A stretch of DNA of 40,883 nucleotides from Bordetella parapertussis (GTDB lineage: Bacteria > Cyanobacteriota > Cyanobacteriia > PCC-6307 > Cyanobiaceae), in NCBI GenBank assembly GCA_943324725.2, contig CALPMR020000002.1, positions 1 through 40,883 of the forward strand. Direction: 5' to 3'. Position numbers and translations under genes: made by a program. Each line of letters starts with the position of its first letter. Position 1 is the stretch's first letter. The notes beneath the pieces were generated by a model that worked only from the letters and a program-made list of their open reading frames with translations, had not been told where the DNA came from and did not search any database. Shown here piece by piece: positions 7,866 through 16,862 of the stretch.

Positions 7866-9355
7866 GACTGGGCTCCGGCCCGCAGCTGATGCAGGCCCCT
7901 CTCCGGCCAGCGCCGCATCACGATCAGCCCAACGGCGATCAGTACGGCGGGAATCAGGCCCATGCAGAGCCGGATCGCCACCAGGGCGCTGGTGGGCTGC
8001 AGAATCTCCAATCTGGCCTGGTACCCACTCAGGCTCATCAGGTTGCCGAAGAAGAAAAGGGCGAAGCTGATGCAGATCTTCTGGGTGAACACCATCCAGG
8101 CGCTGTACTGGCCGGCGGGCTTTTCTGGATCGACGTCGATGGCATCCGGCAGCAGGGACCAGGGGATCAGATAGGCGGTGGCGGCGCCGAGACCGGAAAT
8201 CACGATCGTCATCACCAGCAGGATCAGCTTCACTCCGTTGGCGAGTGAGCCGGTGGGATGAATGGCTGCATCGAGTGGTGGCAGCATCATGGCTGCCAGG
8301 CAGCCGACGATCCACAGCGTTGAGCCCCAGTGGAGGGCGCGGATGCGGCCCAGGCGCTGGGAGACCAGATTCCAGATCCACAGTCCCCCCAGGCTGCTGA
8401 GGATGAAGGGCATCAGGATCCAGTTGCTCCAGCTTTCCGGCAGGTGCATCACCACCGGCAGATAGATCAGGGCGGCGGTCTGCATCAGCTGCAAGGCGCA
8501 CCACAGCAGCAGGTAGAGGCCCAGCACCATCAGGAAGCGGCCGTTGCTGCGCACTCGCCTGAGCAGGCGGCGGGTGCTGCCGCGTTCACTGGTGGGGGTC
8601 TGGCAATTTCTGGCCAGGGGTGCCAGGCCCCAGCTGCAGAGCAAGGTGGCGACGGTGATGATCACTCCCGAGAGCACACCGACGCGCCAGTAGCTGGCTG
8701 GATCGGCATGGTTCTGCAGCAGCAGGCCACCCAGCAGGGCCCCCACCAGGGTGGCGATGATCGAGCCCGTGAAGCGGGCCGTGTTGAGCCGGGTGCGCAG
8801 GGACACGCTGGTGGTGAGCTCGGCCGCCAGGGCCGCGTAGGGCAGGTTGACCCCGGTGTAGAGGCTGTTGGCCACGATCGAGATCAGCAGGAAGATCGCG
8901 AATTTCAGCCACAGCCCACCGGGAGGCACCCACCACATCAGCGCCATGGCAAAGCCCAGGGGCACCGCACTGCCGACGATCCAGGGAAGGCGGGGCCCCC
9001 AGGGTGTCTTGGTCTTGTCACTCAGCCAGCCGATGACCGGATCGTTGATGGCATCCCAGAGGCGGGCCAGCATCAACACCAGGCCCGCCATCCAGGGCGG
9101 CATGCCCACGGCCGAGGTGTAGAAGATGAACAGATAAAAGCCGATCAGGGAAGCGGCCATGCCGGTGCCGGCATCGCCCATGCCGTAGGACCAGAGCATG
9201 CGTCGGCGCGGGCCCGGTTCCCCATCGGCCGGATCGAGGTAGATCTCGCTGCCGCTGCGATCGCTGATCGCGGCAGCCTGGGGGGAGGAGGGGGGCAAGG
9301 CTGGGGAGCGCCGGCGGAGGTCATAATGCTGCAACCCTGTCCAATGGTCAGGCAT
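7862..9355 (-). CDS. MFS transporter, GPH (glycoside-pentoside-hexuronide:cation symporter) family
   Basis: The 497-residue product has about 12 hydrophobic segments, starting near residue 53 (MLWSYGMGDAGTGMAASLIG). The GPH/MelB signature WDAINDPVIGWLSDKTKTPWGPRLPW lies in the loop after the second helix, with the acidic residues that bind the coupling cation in MelB. Residues 1-52 are polar and unusually long, so internal starts are possible; ATG 9355 has AAAGG four to five bases upstream. Known relatives import sugars with Na+ or H+; the substrate here cannot be read from sequence. The gene overlaps the lipid permease gene by ATGA, an unusual functional partner. Confidence 0.85.
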   Translation of the reverse strand: MPDHWTGLQHYDLRRRSPALPPSSPQAAAISDRSGSEIYLDPADGEPGPRRRMLWSYGMGDAGTGMAASLIGFYLFIFYTSAVGMPPWMAGLVLMLARLWDAINDPVIGWLSDKTKTPWGPRLPWIVGSAVPLGFAMALMWWVPPGGLWLKFAIFLLISIVANSLYTGVNLPYAALAAELTTSVSLRTRLNTARFTGSIIATLVGALLGGLLLQNHADPASYWRVGVLSGVIITVATLLCSWGLAPLARNCQTPTSERGSTRRLLRRVRSNGRFLMVLGLYLLLWCALQLMQTAALIYLPVVMHLPESWSNWILMPFILSSLGGLWIWNLVSQRLGRIRALHWGSTLWIVGCLAAMMLPPLDAAIHPTGSLANGVKLILLVMTIVISGLGAATAYLIPWSLLPDAIDVDPEKPAGQYSAWMVFTQKICISFALFFFGNLMSLSGYQARLEILQPTSALVAIRLCMGLIPAVLIAVGLIVMRRWPERGLHQLRAGAQS

Positions 9356-9438
9356 CGGACCTTTCGGTTCGACCAGCTCCGATTCGGGGCACCCACCAGC
9401 GCAAACAGTCAGCCCTCAGGGCGAACATCTGTAGTGGT

Positions 9439-9509
<71 letters not shown>

Positions 9510-9772
9510 TTTCGTTCTCAACCCTTCCTTTCAACAGGCTGGTTCTTCGCAGAGCTCCTCGTACAGCGTCGCTGTTTCTGGCAGTTGGCACCGGGCCAGG
9601 CCCTGTTCGGATCTGGAGCGGACACTTGCTCGATGTCGATGGTCCTTGAGGCCTGCTTCCCTTGGGGCCGGGTCGCATGGACCGGCAAGCTGACCGATCC
9701 ATGCGGCGGCTGCAGGGAACGGACCTTTGGGGAATCCAGCCAGGTTGCCTCTGGAGCCCGGCGGCCTGAACT

Positions 9773-11113
9773 TCAGCGCTCCAGCAGCGTCCAGAAGCTC
9801 CACTTGCCCGCGAAGGCCTCCCGCAGCCGGCCCGCAAACTCGGAGTGGGGCATCACGCCTTGCCAGTCCTCAATTCGCGAGTCGAGCAACGCACAGGTGC
9901 GCAGCTGTTCGGCGGCGTAGCGATAGCGCCTGGCCTTGCCGCTTGAGAGGGTGAACACCACCATCGCCCGCAGCAGAAGCGTGGCGGCCACGGGGTGATC
10001 GGCGCTGAGGCGCTCGGCCGCAGGGCCATACACCGCATGGGCCTCTCCGTTCCATTGCTCCCTGTTCTCGATCACGAAGCGGGCGGCCCGGGGCAGGGCC
10101 CCCCAGCCCACCAGGAACTGCAGGGTCAGCAGCGGCAGCGCGTGGGCCTCCGCCAGCTGGAAGGCTTTCGCCTCGGCCTCCACATCCTCGAAGTCATCGA
10201 GTCGCCTGAGGTAATCGCGCAGATGGGGAATCGAGAGCAGCTTGGCGAAGCAGCGCCAGCGTTCCTTCTGGGCCTCCTCGCTGCGGCCGAGCGCCTCCAG
10301 TACGGCGATATGGGCATCGTCCCATTCGGGCGCATGCCAGCTGGCGGCCCCCCTGGCGGCCCGCTCGAGGGTGGCGAGGGCCTGCCCTGCCCGGTCGGCC
10401 GCCAGCAGCTGCAACGCCACCTCGGCGGCGGTGTCCGGCCAGCTGAGCTGGGTGTCGTTGAACTGGGCCAGGTAGGCGTCCATGTCGCCGCGGCATTCAG
10501 CGATCTGCCGCAGGCTGGTGGAGGCATCCGGGCCGCCGCGCTCCAGAAAGGCGCGCTCCAGTTGCTGCAGCCCCTCCTCGCCCAGGGCCTCCTTCATGGC
10601 GGGGATGAGCTGATCGAACTGGCCATAGCCGTTCTCCGCGAGCAGATCGGCCACCTGCTCAGCGAGGGCCTGGGGCTGCACCTGCGCAGCAAGCGCCAGC
10701 GGTCCCAGGTCTGCGGCCGCCCGCTCGAACAGGCCCACCACGCTGCCGGTGCTGTCGGAGCAGCGCTCCATCACCCCCTCAGCCAGCTCCAGGAATCGCA
10801 GCAGCAGCAGATGGGCCTGGCCTGGATCGGCGTCGGCGATCGGGCCGATGATCGCCTGCTGCTGGGCCTCGAGATCGGCCAGCAGCGCCTTGCGTTTGCG
10901 CGAATCCACGAAGCTGGTGGAGCGGTCGATGGCCGCCAGGCGCTTGCGCACTTCCTGGGCGGCATCGTCGACCCCTTCGGCCGTGGCCAGGGCCAGGCGC
11001 AGGCGCCGCTGGATCACGGCATTGCCGCTGCTCACCTCGATCAGCAGCGCGGCGAGTTCGCTGGCGCCGAGGGCTTCCAGGTTGTTGGCGTTGAGGGTGC
11101 GCTTGGCGGCCAT
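9773..11113 (-). CDS. DUF6880-like helical repeat protein
   Basis: The 446-residue product is Ala/Leu/Glu-rich and mostly helical. It begins MAAKRTLNANNLEALGASELAALLIEV, like proteins annotated as DUF6880. The middle and C-terminal parts read like successive helical (TPR-like) hairpins, for example AALTLERAARG-type and RYRYAAEQLRTCALLDSRI. No catalytic motif, signal peptide or membrane segment is seen. ATG 11113 was chosen; the upstream in-frame stretch is Arg/Pro-rich and unlike the family start. It follows the SWIM zinc-finger gene by 59 bases on the same strand. In other bacteria similar repeats are, as I recall, fused to or beside SWIM proteins, so a joint function is plausible but unproven. 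Confidence 0.7.
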   Translation of the reverse strand: MAAKRTLNANNLEALGASELAALLIEVSSGNAVIQRRLRLALATAEGVDDAAQEVRKRLAAIDRSTSFVDSRKRKALLADLEAQQQAIIGPIADADPGQAHLLLLRFLELAEGVMERCSDSTGSVVGLFERAAADLGPLALAAQVQPQALAEQVADLLAENGYGQFDQLIPAMKEALGEEGLQQLERAFLERGGPDASTSLRQIAECRGDMDAYLAQFNDTQLSWPDTAAEVALQLLAADRAGQALATLERAARGAASWHAPEWDDAHIAVLEALGRSEEAQKERWRCFAKLLSIPHLRDYLRRLDDFEDVEAEAKAFQLAEAHALPLLTLQFLVGWGALPRAARFVIENREQWNGEAHAVYGPAAERLSADHPVAATLLLRAMVVFTLSSGKARRYRYAAEQLRTCALLDSRIEDWQGVMPHSEFAGRLREAFAGKWSFWTLLER

Positions 11114-11172
11114 GGCGTCAGAGGGCAACGTCAGAGAAAGGTGGGGCGCCAGCGCAGCGTGTTGCCGCCGCC

Positions 11173-11952
11173 TCACTCCAGCCCGAGCCATTGTCGGTAC
11201 AGGGCCGCCAGGCGTGGCTCGAGATCCGCCGGCGCTTCAGGCCAGGCCAGGGGGCCGAGGCGTTGCAGGGCCCGCTCCGGCGGATCGGGGGGCAGGGGAT
11301 CGGGCGGCTGGCTGCGGGGGTCGGGCCGGGCCCGCAATCCCGGTGGCCACCAGGGCGGCAGGGCTTCCGCTCCTGGGGTCGTGCCAGCACCCGCGGCGGC
11401 ACCCAGACGCAACGTCTTCAGCAGCGCCTGGCGCTCGCGGCCGTGCCAGGCCAGCAGCAGCCAGGGATCCTCATCGAGCTGCTGGGCGAACACGTAGAGC
11501 ACGGCGGCAATGTGTTTGCAGGGCTCGGCATCGTCCGGGCAGCCACAGCGCACCTCCAGGTCATCCCAGCGGTGTGGGAACAGGGCCACACCGGCTTCGG
11601 CGAAGGCCGCCTCCAGTTCTGAGGGCACCTCCCCGGCCAGCAGCCGCGCCGCCCAGCCCAGTCGTGTGGCCAACACCGCCTCCAGGACCTGCCACTGCTC
11701 CTTGTCGGGCGCCTCGCTGCGGATGCTCACCCGGTAGGGGGTGGCCCGCGAGCCCTGCACCCGGGCCTCCAGACGGCCCGCCTTCACCACCAGCTCCTGC
11801 ACCCGCCCGCCGCGGGCGTAGCGGCGGCCCCGCTCCATCCGCGGCCCCAGCCCATAGCCCTCCAGCACGGCGGTGAACCGCTGCGACCACCACTGGCTGG
11901 CCAGTGGTTCGCCCCGCTTGCGCCTGGCCGTCGTGCGCCCCACCGTGCTCAT
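11173..11952 (-). CDS. SWIM zinc-finger domain protein
   Basis: The 259-residue product carries a SWIM zinc finger (CxCxnCxH) at about residues 155-170: CGCPDDAEPCKHIAAVLYVF. Upstream are WWSQRFTAVLEGYGLGPRMERGRRYARGG and VQGSRATPYRVSI, the usual lead-in of bacterial SWIM proteins that pair with SNF2 helicases. SWIM domains bind nucleic acid or protein. The C-terminal third is Pro/Ala-rich. The ATG overlaps the helicase stop by four bases (ATGA), so the helicase and SWIM protein are probably made together as partners. The specific pathway is unknown. Confidence 0.88.
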   Translation of the reverse strand: MSTVGRTTARRKRGEPLASQWWSQRFTAVLEGYGLGPRMERGRRYARGGRVQELVVKAGRLEARVQGSRATPYRVSIRSEAPDKEQWQVLEAVLATRLGWAARLLAGEVPSELEAAFAEAGVALFPHRWDDLEVRCGCPDDAEPCKHIAAVLYVFAQQLDEDPWLLLAWHGRERQALLKTLRLGAAAGAGTTPGAEALPPWWPPGLRARPDPRSQPPDPLPPDPPERALQRLGPLAWPEAPADLEPRLAALYRQWLGLE

Positions 11953-14666
11953 GGCTTCTCCTGAGGGCCGCGCAGGCGGATCAGCTGCCGCAACTCTTCG
12001 GTGGAGAGGCTGCTGAGGGCCTGCTCACCGCTGGCCACCACCCGTTCGGCCAGATCCCGTTTGCCGGCGATCAGGGCATCGATGCCCTCTTCCACCGTGC
12101 CGCCGCACACCAGGCGGTGTACATGCACGCTGCGCTGCTGGCCGAGGCGATGGGCCCGGTCGGTGGCCTGATCTTCCACCGCCGGATTCCACCAGAGGTC
12201 GTAGTGGATCACGTGGGAGGCGGCCGTGAGGTTCAGGCCCGTGCCACCGGCCTTGAGCGACAGCAGGAAGATCGGTGGGCCATCGTCCTCGGCGAAGCGC
12301 AGCACCAGCTCGTCTCGCCTGGCGCGGGCCAGGCCGCCATGCAGCCAGAGGGGTTCACGGCCGCAGCGGCGGGCCAGGTGGGCTGCCAGCCGTTCACCCC
12401 AGGCGGTGTACTGGGTGAACAGCAACACCTTCTCGCCGGCCTCGAGGATGGCGCCCAGCAACTCGTCGCAACGGTTTAGCTTGCCGGAGCGGCCCGCCAG
12501 ATCGCTGCCGTCGTCGAGGTAGTGGGCGGGGTGGTTGCACACCTGTTTCAAGCGGGTCAGGCCGGCTAGTACCAGGCCCTGGCGTTCGATGCCCTCACTG
12601 GCCTCGGCCTGCTCCAGCAGCTCGTCGGCCACGGCCTGATACAGGGTGGCCTGTTCCTCGCTGAGCTGGCAGAGCTCGGTCTGCACGATCTTCCCCGGCA
12701 GGTCGGGCAGGATCGAGCGATCGCTCTTGAGACGGCGCAGCAGGAAGGGGGCCGTGAGCCGCCGCAGCCGCTCGGCCGCGGCGGCGTCGCGATCGCGCTC
12801 GATCGGAATGGCGAAGCGCCGGCGGAACTGGCCGAGGCTGCCCAGCAGGCCGGGGTTGAGCAGCTGCAGCAGGGCCCAGAGTTCGTTGAGGCGGTTCTCC
12901 ACCGGCGTGCCGGTGAGGGCAATGCGGCGCTCGCCGGCCAGGGATGCGGCGGCCTGGCTCATGGCGGTGTAGGGGTTCTTGAGCTGCTGGGCTTCGTCGA
13001 ACACCAGCCGGCCCCAGCGCTGGGAGCCGAGCAGGGCGGCGTCGCGGCTGAGCACCCCATAGCTGCTGAGCAGCACCCCCCCGGGGCCGAGGGTCTTCAA
13101 CGCCCGCTTCAGGGCGGTGGCGCTGCGGGGCCGCTCCGGGCCATGGTGCAGGGCCACCGCCAGCCCCGGCGCAAAGCGCTCCAGCTCCCGCTGCCAGTTG
13201 CCCAGCAGGGTCACCGGCGCCACCACCAGGGTCGGTGCTGCCAGCGGGTCGGCCAGCAGGGAAGCGATCAGCTGGGCGGTTTTCCCCAGGCCCATGTCGT
13301 CGGCCAGGCAGGCCCCCAGCCCCAGCCGCCCCAGGAACACCAGCCAGCCCAGTCCTCGCTGTTGGTAGGGCCGCAGCTCCCCCACGAAGGCCTGCGGTGT
13401 GGGGAGGGCCTCGGCCCGCTGGTGCAGATCTCCCGCCAGCAGGGTCCCCAGCGCTCCGCCGTCCTCCACCCCGGTCAGCTCCAGCTCTGCCGGCAATCCC
13501 AGTCGCTCCAGGCCGAGGCCGCCGCGCAGCAGCTCGGCGCCGCTGGCTTCGTCCTGCTGGCCGGCCAGGCGCAGCAGGCCGGCGACGGCGGCCGCATCGA
13601 GCAGGGTCCACTGACCCCGCAGGCGCACCAGCGGCCGTTTCAGGTCGGCGGCCCGCTGCAGGCGCGCCAGCTCGGCGGCGCTGAGGGGTCGATCGCCCAG
13701 CACCGCCTGCCACTCGAACCGGAACAGGGCCGACAGGTCCAGGCCGGGGCCGCCACCAGCGGGAGCCGCCTTGCCACCCCGCTGACCGCTGCCGGACTCC
13801 AGCGTGCGGGCCCGCAGGCCGAGGCGCTGCCCCTGGCGCAGGCCGCTCGGCAGCAACAGGGCGAAGCCGGCATCGCTGAGCAGGGCGGCGCGCTGGGTCA
13901 CCAGATTCACCAGGGCCGGCTCATTGAGCTGCAGTGCCGCGGGCGCCTCTTGTTCGAGCAGTTGATCCAGTTCGGGGGCCAGGCGCGCCAGCAGGCCCAG
14001 CTGGCCCAGCACCGCCTCGAAGGCACTGGCGGGGAAGGGACTCTGGCCGGCCCAGAAGTCGGCCAGAGGCACCAGCAGGCTGGGATCGGCAGCCGGCCGC
14101 AGCAACAGCTCCACGGTCCAGCGGCGGCGGCGAGCATCGGCCGGTTCATGGCAGCGCAGGCAGAGCTGCAGAGCGCCACTGGCCGCCATCCCCTGGCGCA
14201 CCCAGGCGCCAAGGTGTTCAAGCAGGGGGGCTGCGGCGCTGGGATCGCTGCCGGTCGGCAGGGCGGGATCAATGCTGGCCAGGGCCGAGAGCCAGGCCTC
14301 CGGCAGCTTCTGGCGTCGCCTTGAGGCCTTGGGCGGGGGGGCGCCAGCGGCCGCGTCCTGCAGCCGCTGGCGCACGCAGCGATCCACCGCTTCGGCGAGG
14401 GCCTCACTCAGGTGCCGCTGGCTGGGGAGATCGTCGGCTGCGAGCAGGGCCTCCAGCCAGGGGCGATCTTCGGCGGCCGGCAGCGGCCACCACTGGGCCC
14501 GCAGCTGGCCAGCCCCATCCACTCTCAGCCCCGGGGCCACCCGGCCCGCCTCGACCAGCACGGCGGCCAGCCGCTCGCAGCGGCCGCTCCAGGCCGCTGC
14601 CGAGCCGATCTCGGGGGCGAGCGACGCTGATCGGGCGTGCTCCTGCGGCTGCTGGGGGCGCCCCAC
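11949..14666 (-). CDS. SNF2/Rad54-family helicase-like ATPase
   Basis: A 905-residue Swi2/Snf2 superfamily protein. Residues 1-425 form a poorly conserved N-terminal region typical of bacterial SNF2 proteins paired with SWIM proteins. The motor starts with RPYQQRGLGWLVFL (431-445). Walker A is DDMGLGKT (456-463), motif Ia VVAPVTLLGNWQ, and Walker B VFDEAQQLKN with DEAQ at 557-560. ALTGTPVENRLNELW is motif III, and the C-terminal lobe has FTQYTAWGERL, LKAGGTGLNLTAA and HRLGQQRSVHVHRLV (motif VI). Such enzymes translocate on double-stranded DNA; the target here is unknown. GTG 14666 lies four bases after the glgX stop. The gene overlaps the SWIM gene by ATGA. Confidence 0.93.
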   Translation of the reverse strand: MGRPQQPQEHARSASLAPEIGSAAAWSGRCERLAAVLVEAGRVAPGLRVDGAGQLRAQWWPLPAAEDRPWLEALLAADDLPSQRHLSEALAEAVDRCVRQRLQDAAAGAPPPKASRRRQKLPEAWLSALASIDPALPTGSDPSAAAPLLEHLGAWVRQGMAASGALQLCLRCHEPADARRRRWTVELLLRPAADPSLLVPLADFWAGQSPFPASAFEAVLGQLGLLARLAPELDQLLEQEAPAALQLNEPALVNLVTQRAALLSDAGFALLLPSGLRQGQRLGLRARTLESGSGQRGGKAAPAGGGPGLDLSALFRFEWQAVLGDRPLSAAELARLQRAADLKRPLVRLRGQWTLLDAAAVAGLLRLAGQQDEASGAELLRGGLGLERLGLPAELELTGVEDGGALGTLLAGDLHQRAEALPTPQAFVGELRPYQQRGLGWLVFLGRLGLGACLADDMGLGKTAQLIASLLADPLAAPTLVVAPVTLLGNWQRELERFAPGLAVALHHGPERPRSATALKRALKTLGPGGVLLSSYGVLSRDAALLGSQRWGRLVFDEAQQLKNPYTAMSQAAASLAGERRIALTGTPVENRLNELWALLQLLNPGLLGSLGQFRRRFAIPIERDRDAAAAERLRRLTAPFLLRRLKSDRSILPDLPGKIVQTELCQLSEEQATLYQAVADELLEQAEASEGIERQGLVLAGLTRLKQVCNHPAHYLDDGSDLAGRSGKLNRCDELLGAILEAGEKVLLFTQYTAWGERLAAHLARRCGREPLWLHGGLARARRDELVLRFAEDDGPPIFLLSLKAGGTGLNLTAASHVIHYDLWWNPAVEDQATDRAHRLGQQRSVHVHRLVCGGTVEEGIDALIAGKRDLAERVVASGEQALSSLSTEELRQLIRLRGPQEKP

Positions 14667-14670
14667 AGCT

Positions 14671-16752
14671 TCAGGCCGGCAGGTTGATGGTTCCGGCCAG
14701 GGGGGGCGCCACCATCAGGATCAGGCTGCGGCTTTCCAGGGGAATACCAGCGGGCAGCCAGGGCTCGGGTTGCTGCGGCAGGTCGCTGCCCGCCGGCAGG
14801 GCCGTGTCGATCAGGCGCGACCAGCCCGCTGGGGCGGCAGGCAGGTCGAAGTGCATGGCCTTGTAGAAGGCGTTCATGCCACACCAAAGCAGGGGGCCGT
14901 GCTGGGCGTCGTGCAGGCTCCAGGCCAGGCAGTGGGACCAGCTGGCCCAGTCCGGCTTGTGGCGCTCCACCCCATGCCATTCACGCCAGAGCTGACCCTG
15001 TTCGCCGCCGCGGCGCTGGGGGGTGTCCGGCATGGAATGCTCGGGATTGATCAGATTGGCCAGCTGCTGGCGCAGGGCGATCAGACGGCGGACGAAGCGG
15101 CGCAGGTCGAGATCGCGCGCATCGGGTTGCCAGTGCATCCAGCCCAGGGGGTTGTTCTGACACCAGGTGTTGTTGTTGCCCCCCTGGCTGCGGCGGACTT
15201 CATCCCCCATCAGCAGCATCGGCACCCCGGGGGCCAGCAGCAGCGAACTGAGCAGATTGCGGATCTGGCGGTCCCGCAGGGCGTTCACCGCCGGATCGGT
15301 GGTGGGACCTTCAACGCCGTGGTTCCAGCTGTTGTTGTGGTTGTCGCCGTCGCGGTCGTTCTCGCCATTGGCGAGGTTGTGCTTGCGGTCGAAGCTGACC
15401 AGATCGGCCAGGGTGAAGCCGTCGTGGGCGGTCAGGAAGGTGATCGTGCGGCCCATCGGCGCCGGTTGGCCCCCGAAGAGATCGGGATTGCCCGAAAGCC
15501 GCTGACCGAGGGGCCAGACGCTGCGGTCATCCCCTTTCCAGAAGCGGCGCAGATCGTCTCGGAAGCGGCCGTTCCAGCTCGCCACCCGCCGGGCCGGGAA
15601 GTCCGCCATGCGATAGAGGCCACCGCAGTCCCAGGGCTCGCTCACCAGCTTGAGATCGCTTAGTTCCGGATCGGCTTCCATCGCCTCGAACAGCGGTGGC
15701 GTCTCCAGGGGGGCCAGGTCTTCGCCGCGACTCAGGGCGATGCCCAGATCAAAACGGAAGCCATCGATGCCCAGCTCCACCGCCCAGCAGCGCAGCGATT
15801 CCAGAATCAGGTGACGCACCAGGGGGCGATTGGCGGCGATGCTGTTGCCGCAACCACTGACATCGAGATAGTCGCTGCGGCTGTTCTGGTGGTAGTAAAG
15901 GGAATCGCCGAAGCCACGCCAGCTGAGGGTGGGGCCAGCCTGGCTGCCCTCGGTGGTGTGGTTGTAGACGACATCCAGCAGCACCTCCATGTCGGCGCGG
16001 TGGCAGGCCGCCACCAGCTGACGCACCTCCTGGCGGCCCTGCAGGGGGTCATCACTGACCAGGTAGCCCGGATGGGGAGCCATCCAGCTCAGGGGGCTGT
16101 AGCCCCAGTGATTGAAGCGTCCGGCGGGGGCATCCTGGGGATCGAAGGCCATCACCGGCAGCAGCTCGATCGCCGTCACCCCCAGCTCCTGAAGGGCGGG
16201 CAGCATCTCGATCAGGCCCAGCAGGGTGCCCTGGCGCTCCGGGCTGACCTGGCAGCCCGGGCCCTGGGTGAAGCCGCCGACATGCAGTTCGTAGATGACG
16301 CTCTTCTGCCAGCGATGGCGGGGCCTGGGGGCGCTGGCGAAGTCGAAGTGATCCCGTTCGGTCACCACACCCTTGAGGCAACTGGCGGTGTTGGGCATGG
16401 CCCCGACCGCCGCTCCCCGCTGGTACACCGGCCAGCCGGCGATCGCCCTGGCGCAGGGATCGAGCAGCACCTTGGAGGGATTGAAGCCGTGGCTGCCGCT
16501 CTGCAGCGGGCCGAAGGCCCGATAGCCGTAGCAGCAGCCGATGCCGACGCCCTCCACTTCCACATGCCAGTGGTCGCCGGAGCGGTGCTGCAGATCCAGC
16601 TCGATCACCTGCTCCGGTTCGCTGGCCTGGGCATGGGAGAACAGCAGCAGGTCCAGCCGTGTGGCCAACGGGGCAACGACGGAGAAGTTGACGCCGTTGG
16701 CGGTGCTCGATGCCCCCAGTGGCCAGGGATGTCCGATCCGGGTCGGCGTCAC
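14671..16752 (-). CDS. glgX: glycogen debranching enzyme GlgX / isoamylase (GH13)
   Basis: GlgX hydrolyses alpha-1,6 branch links of glycogen in the cytosol. The 693-residue product has an N-terminal CBM48-like beta domain (residues 1-110) and then the GH13 barrel. Visible motifs are DVVYNH (260-265), GFRFDLGIAL with nucleophile D335, LVSEPWDC with acid/base E372, and FLTAHDG with H443-D444. All catalytic residues are present. The GH13 C-terminal beta domain follows. Length fits GlgX/TreX. It leads a minus-strand cluster with the SNF2 helicase starting four bases downstream, a close spacing between a metabolic and a DNA-acting gene. A trans-acting isoamylase annotation would be equally acceptable. 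Confidence 0.93.
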   Translation of the reverse strand: MTPTRIGHPWPLGASSTANGVNFSVVAPLATRLDLLLFSHAQASEPEQVIELDLQHRSGDHWHVEVEGVGIGCCYGYRAFGPLQSGSHGFNPSKVLLDPCARAIAGWPVYQRGAAVGAMPNTASCLKGVVTERDHFDFASAPRPRHRWQKSVIYELHVGGFTQGPGCQVSPERQGTLLGLIEMLPALQELGVTAIELLPVMAFDPQDAPAGRFNHWGYSPLSWMAPHPGYLVSDDPLQGRQEVRQLVAACHRADMEVLLDVVYNHTTEGSQAGPTLSWRGFGDSLYYHQNSRSDYLDVSGCGNSIAANRPLVRHLILESLRCWAVELGIDGFRFDLGIALSRGEDLAPLETPPLFEAMEADPELSDLKLVSEPWDCGGLYRMADFPARRVASWNGRFRDDLRRFWKGDDRSVWPLGQRLSGNPDLFGGQPAPMGRTITFLTAHDGFTLADLVSFDRKHNLANGENDRDGDNHNNSWNHGVEGPTTDPAVNALRDRQIRNLLSSLLLAPGVPMLLMGDEVRRSQGGNNNTWCQNNPLGWMHWQPDARDLDLRRFVRRLIALRQQLANLINPEHSMPDTPQRRGGEQGQLWREWHGVERHKPDWASWSHCLAWSLHDAQHGPLLWCGMNAFYKAMHFDLPAAPAGWSRLIDTALPAGSDLPQQPEPWLPAGIPLESRSLILMVAPPLAGTINLPA

Positions 16753-16862
16753 TGGGCGCGGGGAAGAATCGATTCAGGCTAGGCCCAAGCCCCGATCGTG
16801 GCGCTGTCGCACTCGCCCCGGCCTCCGGCTGGGTTCAATGGGAGCAATCCCCAGAGAACCTC

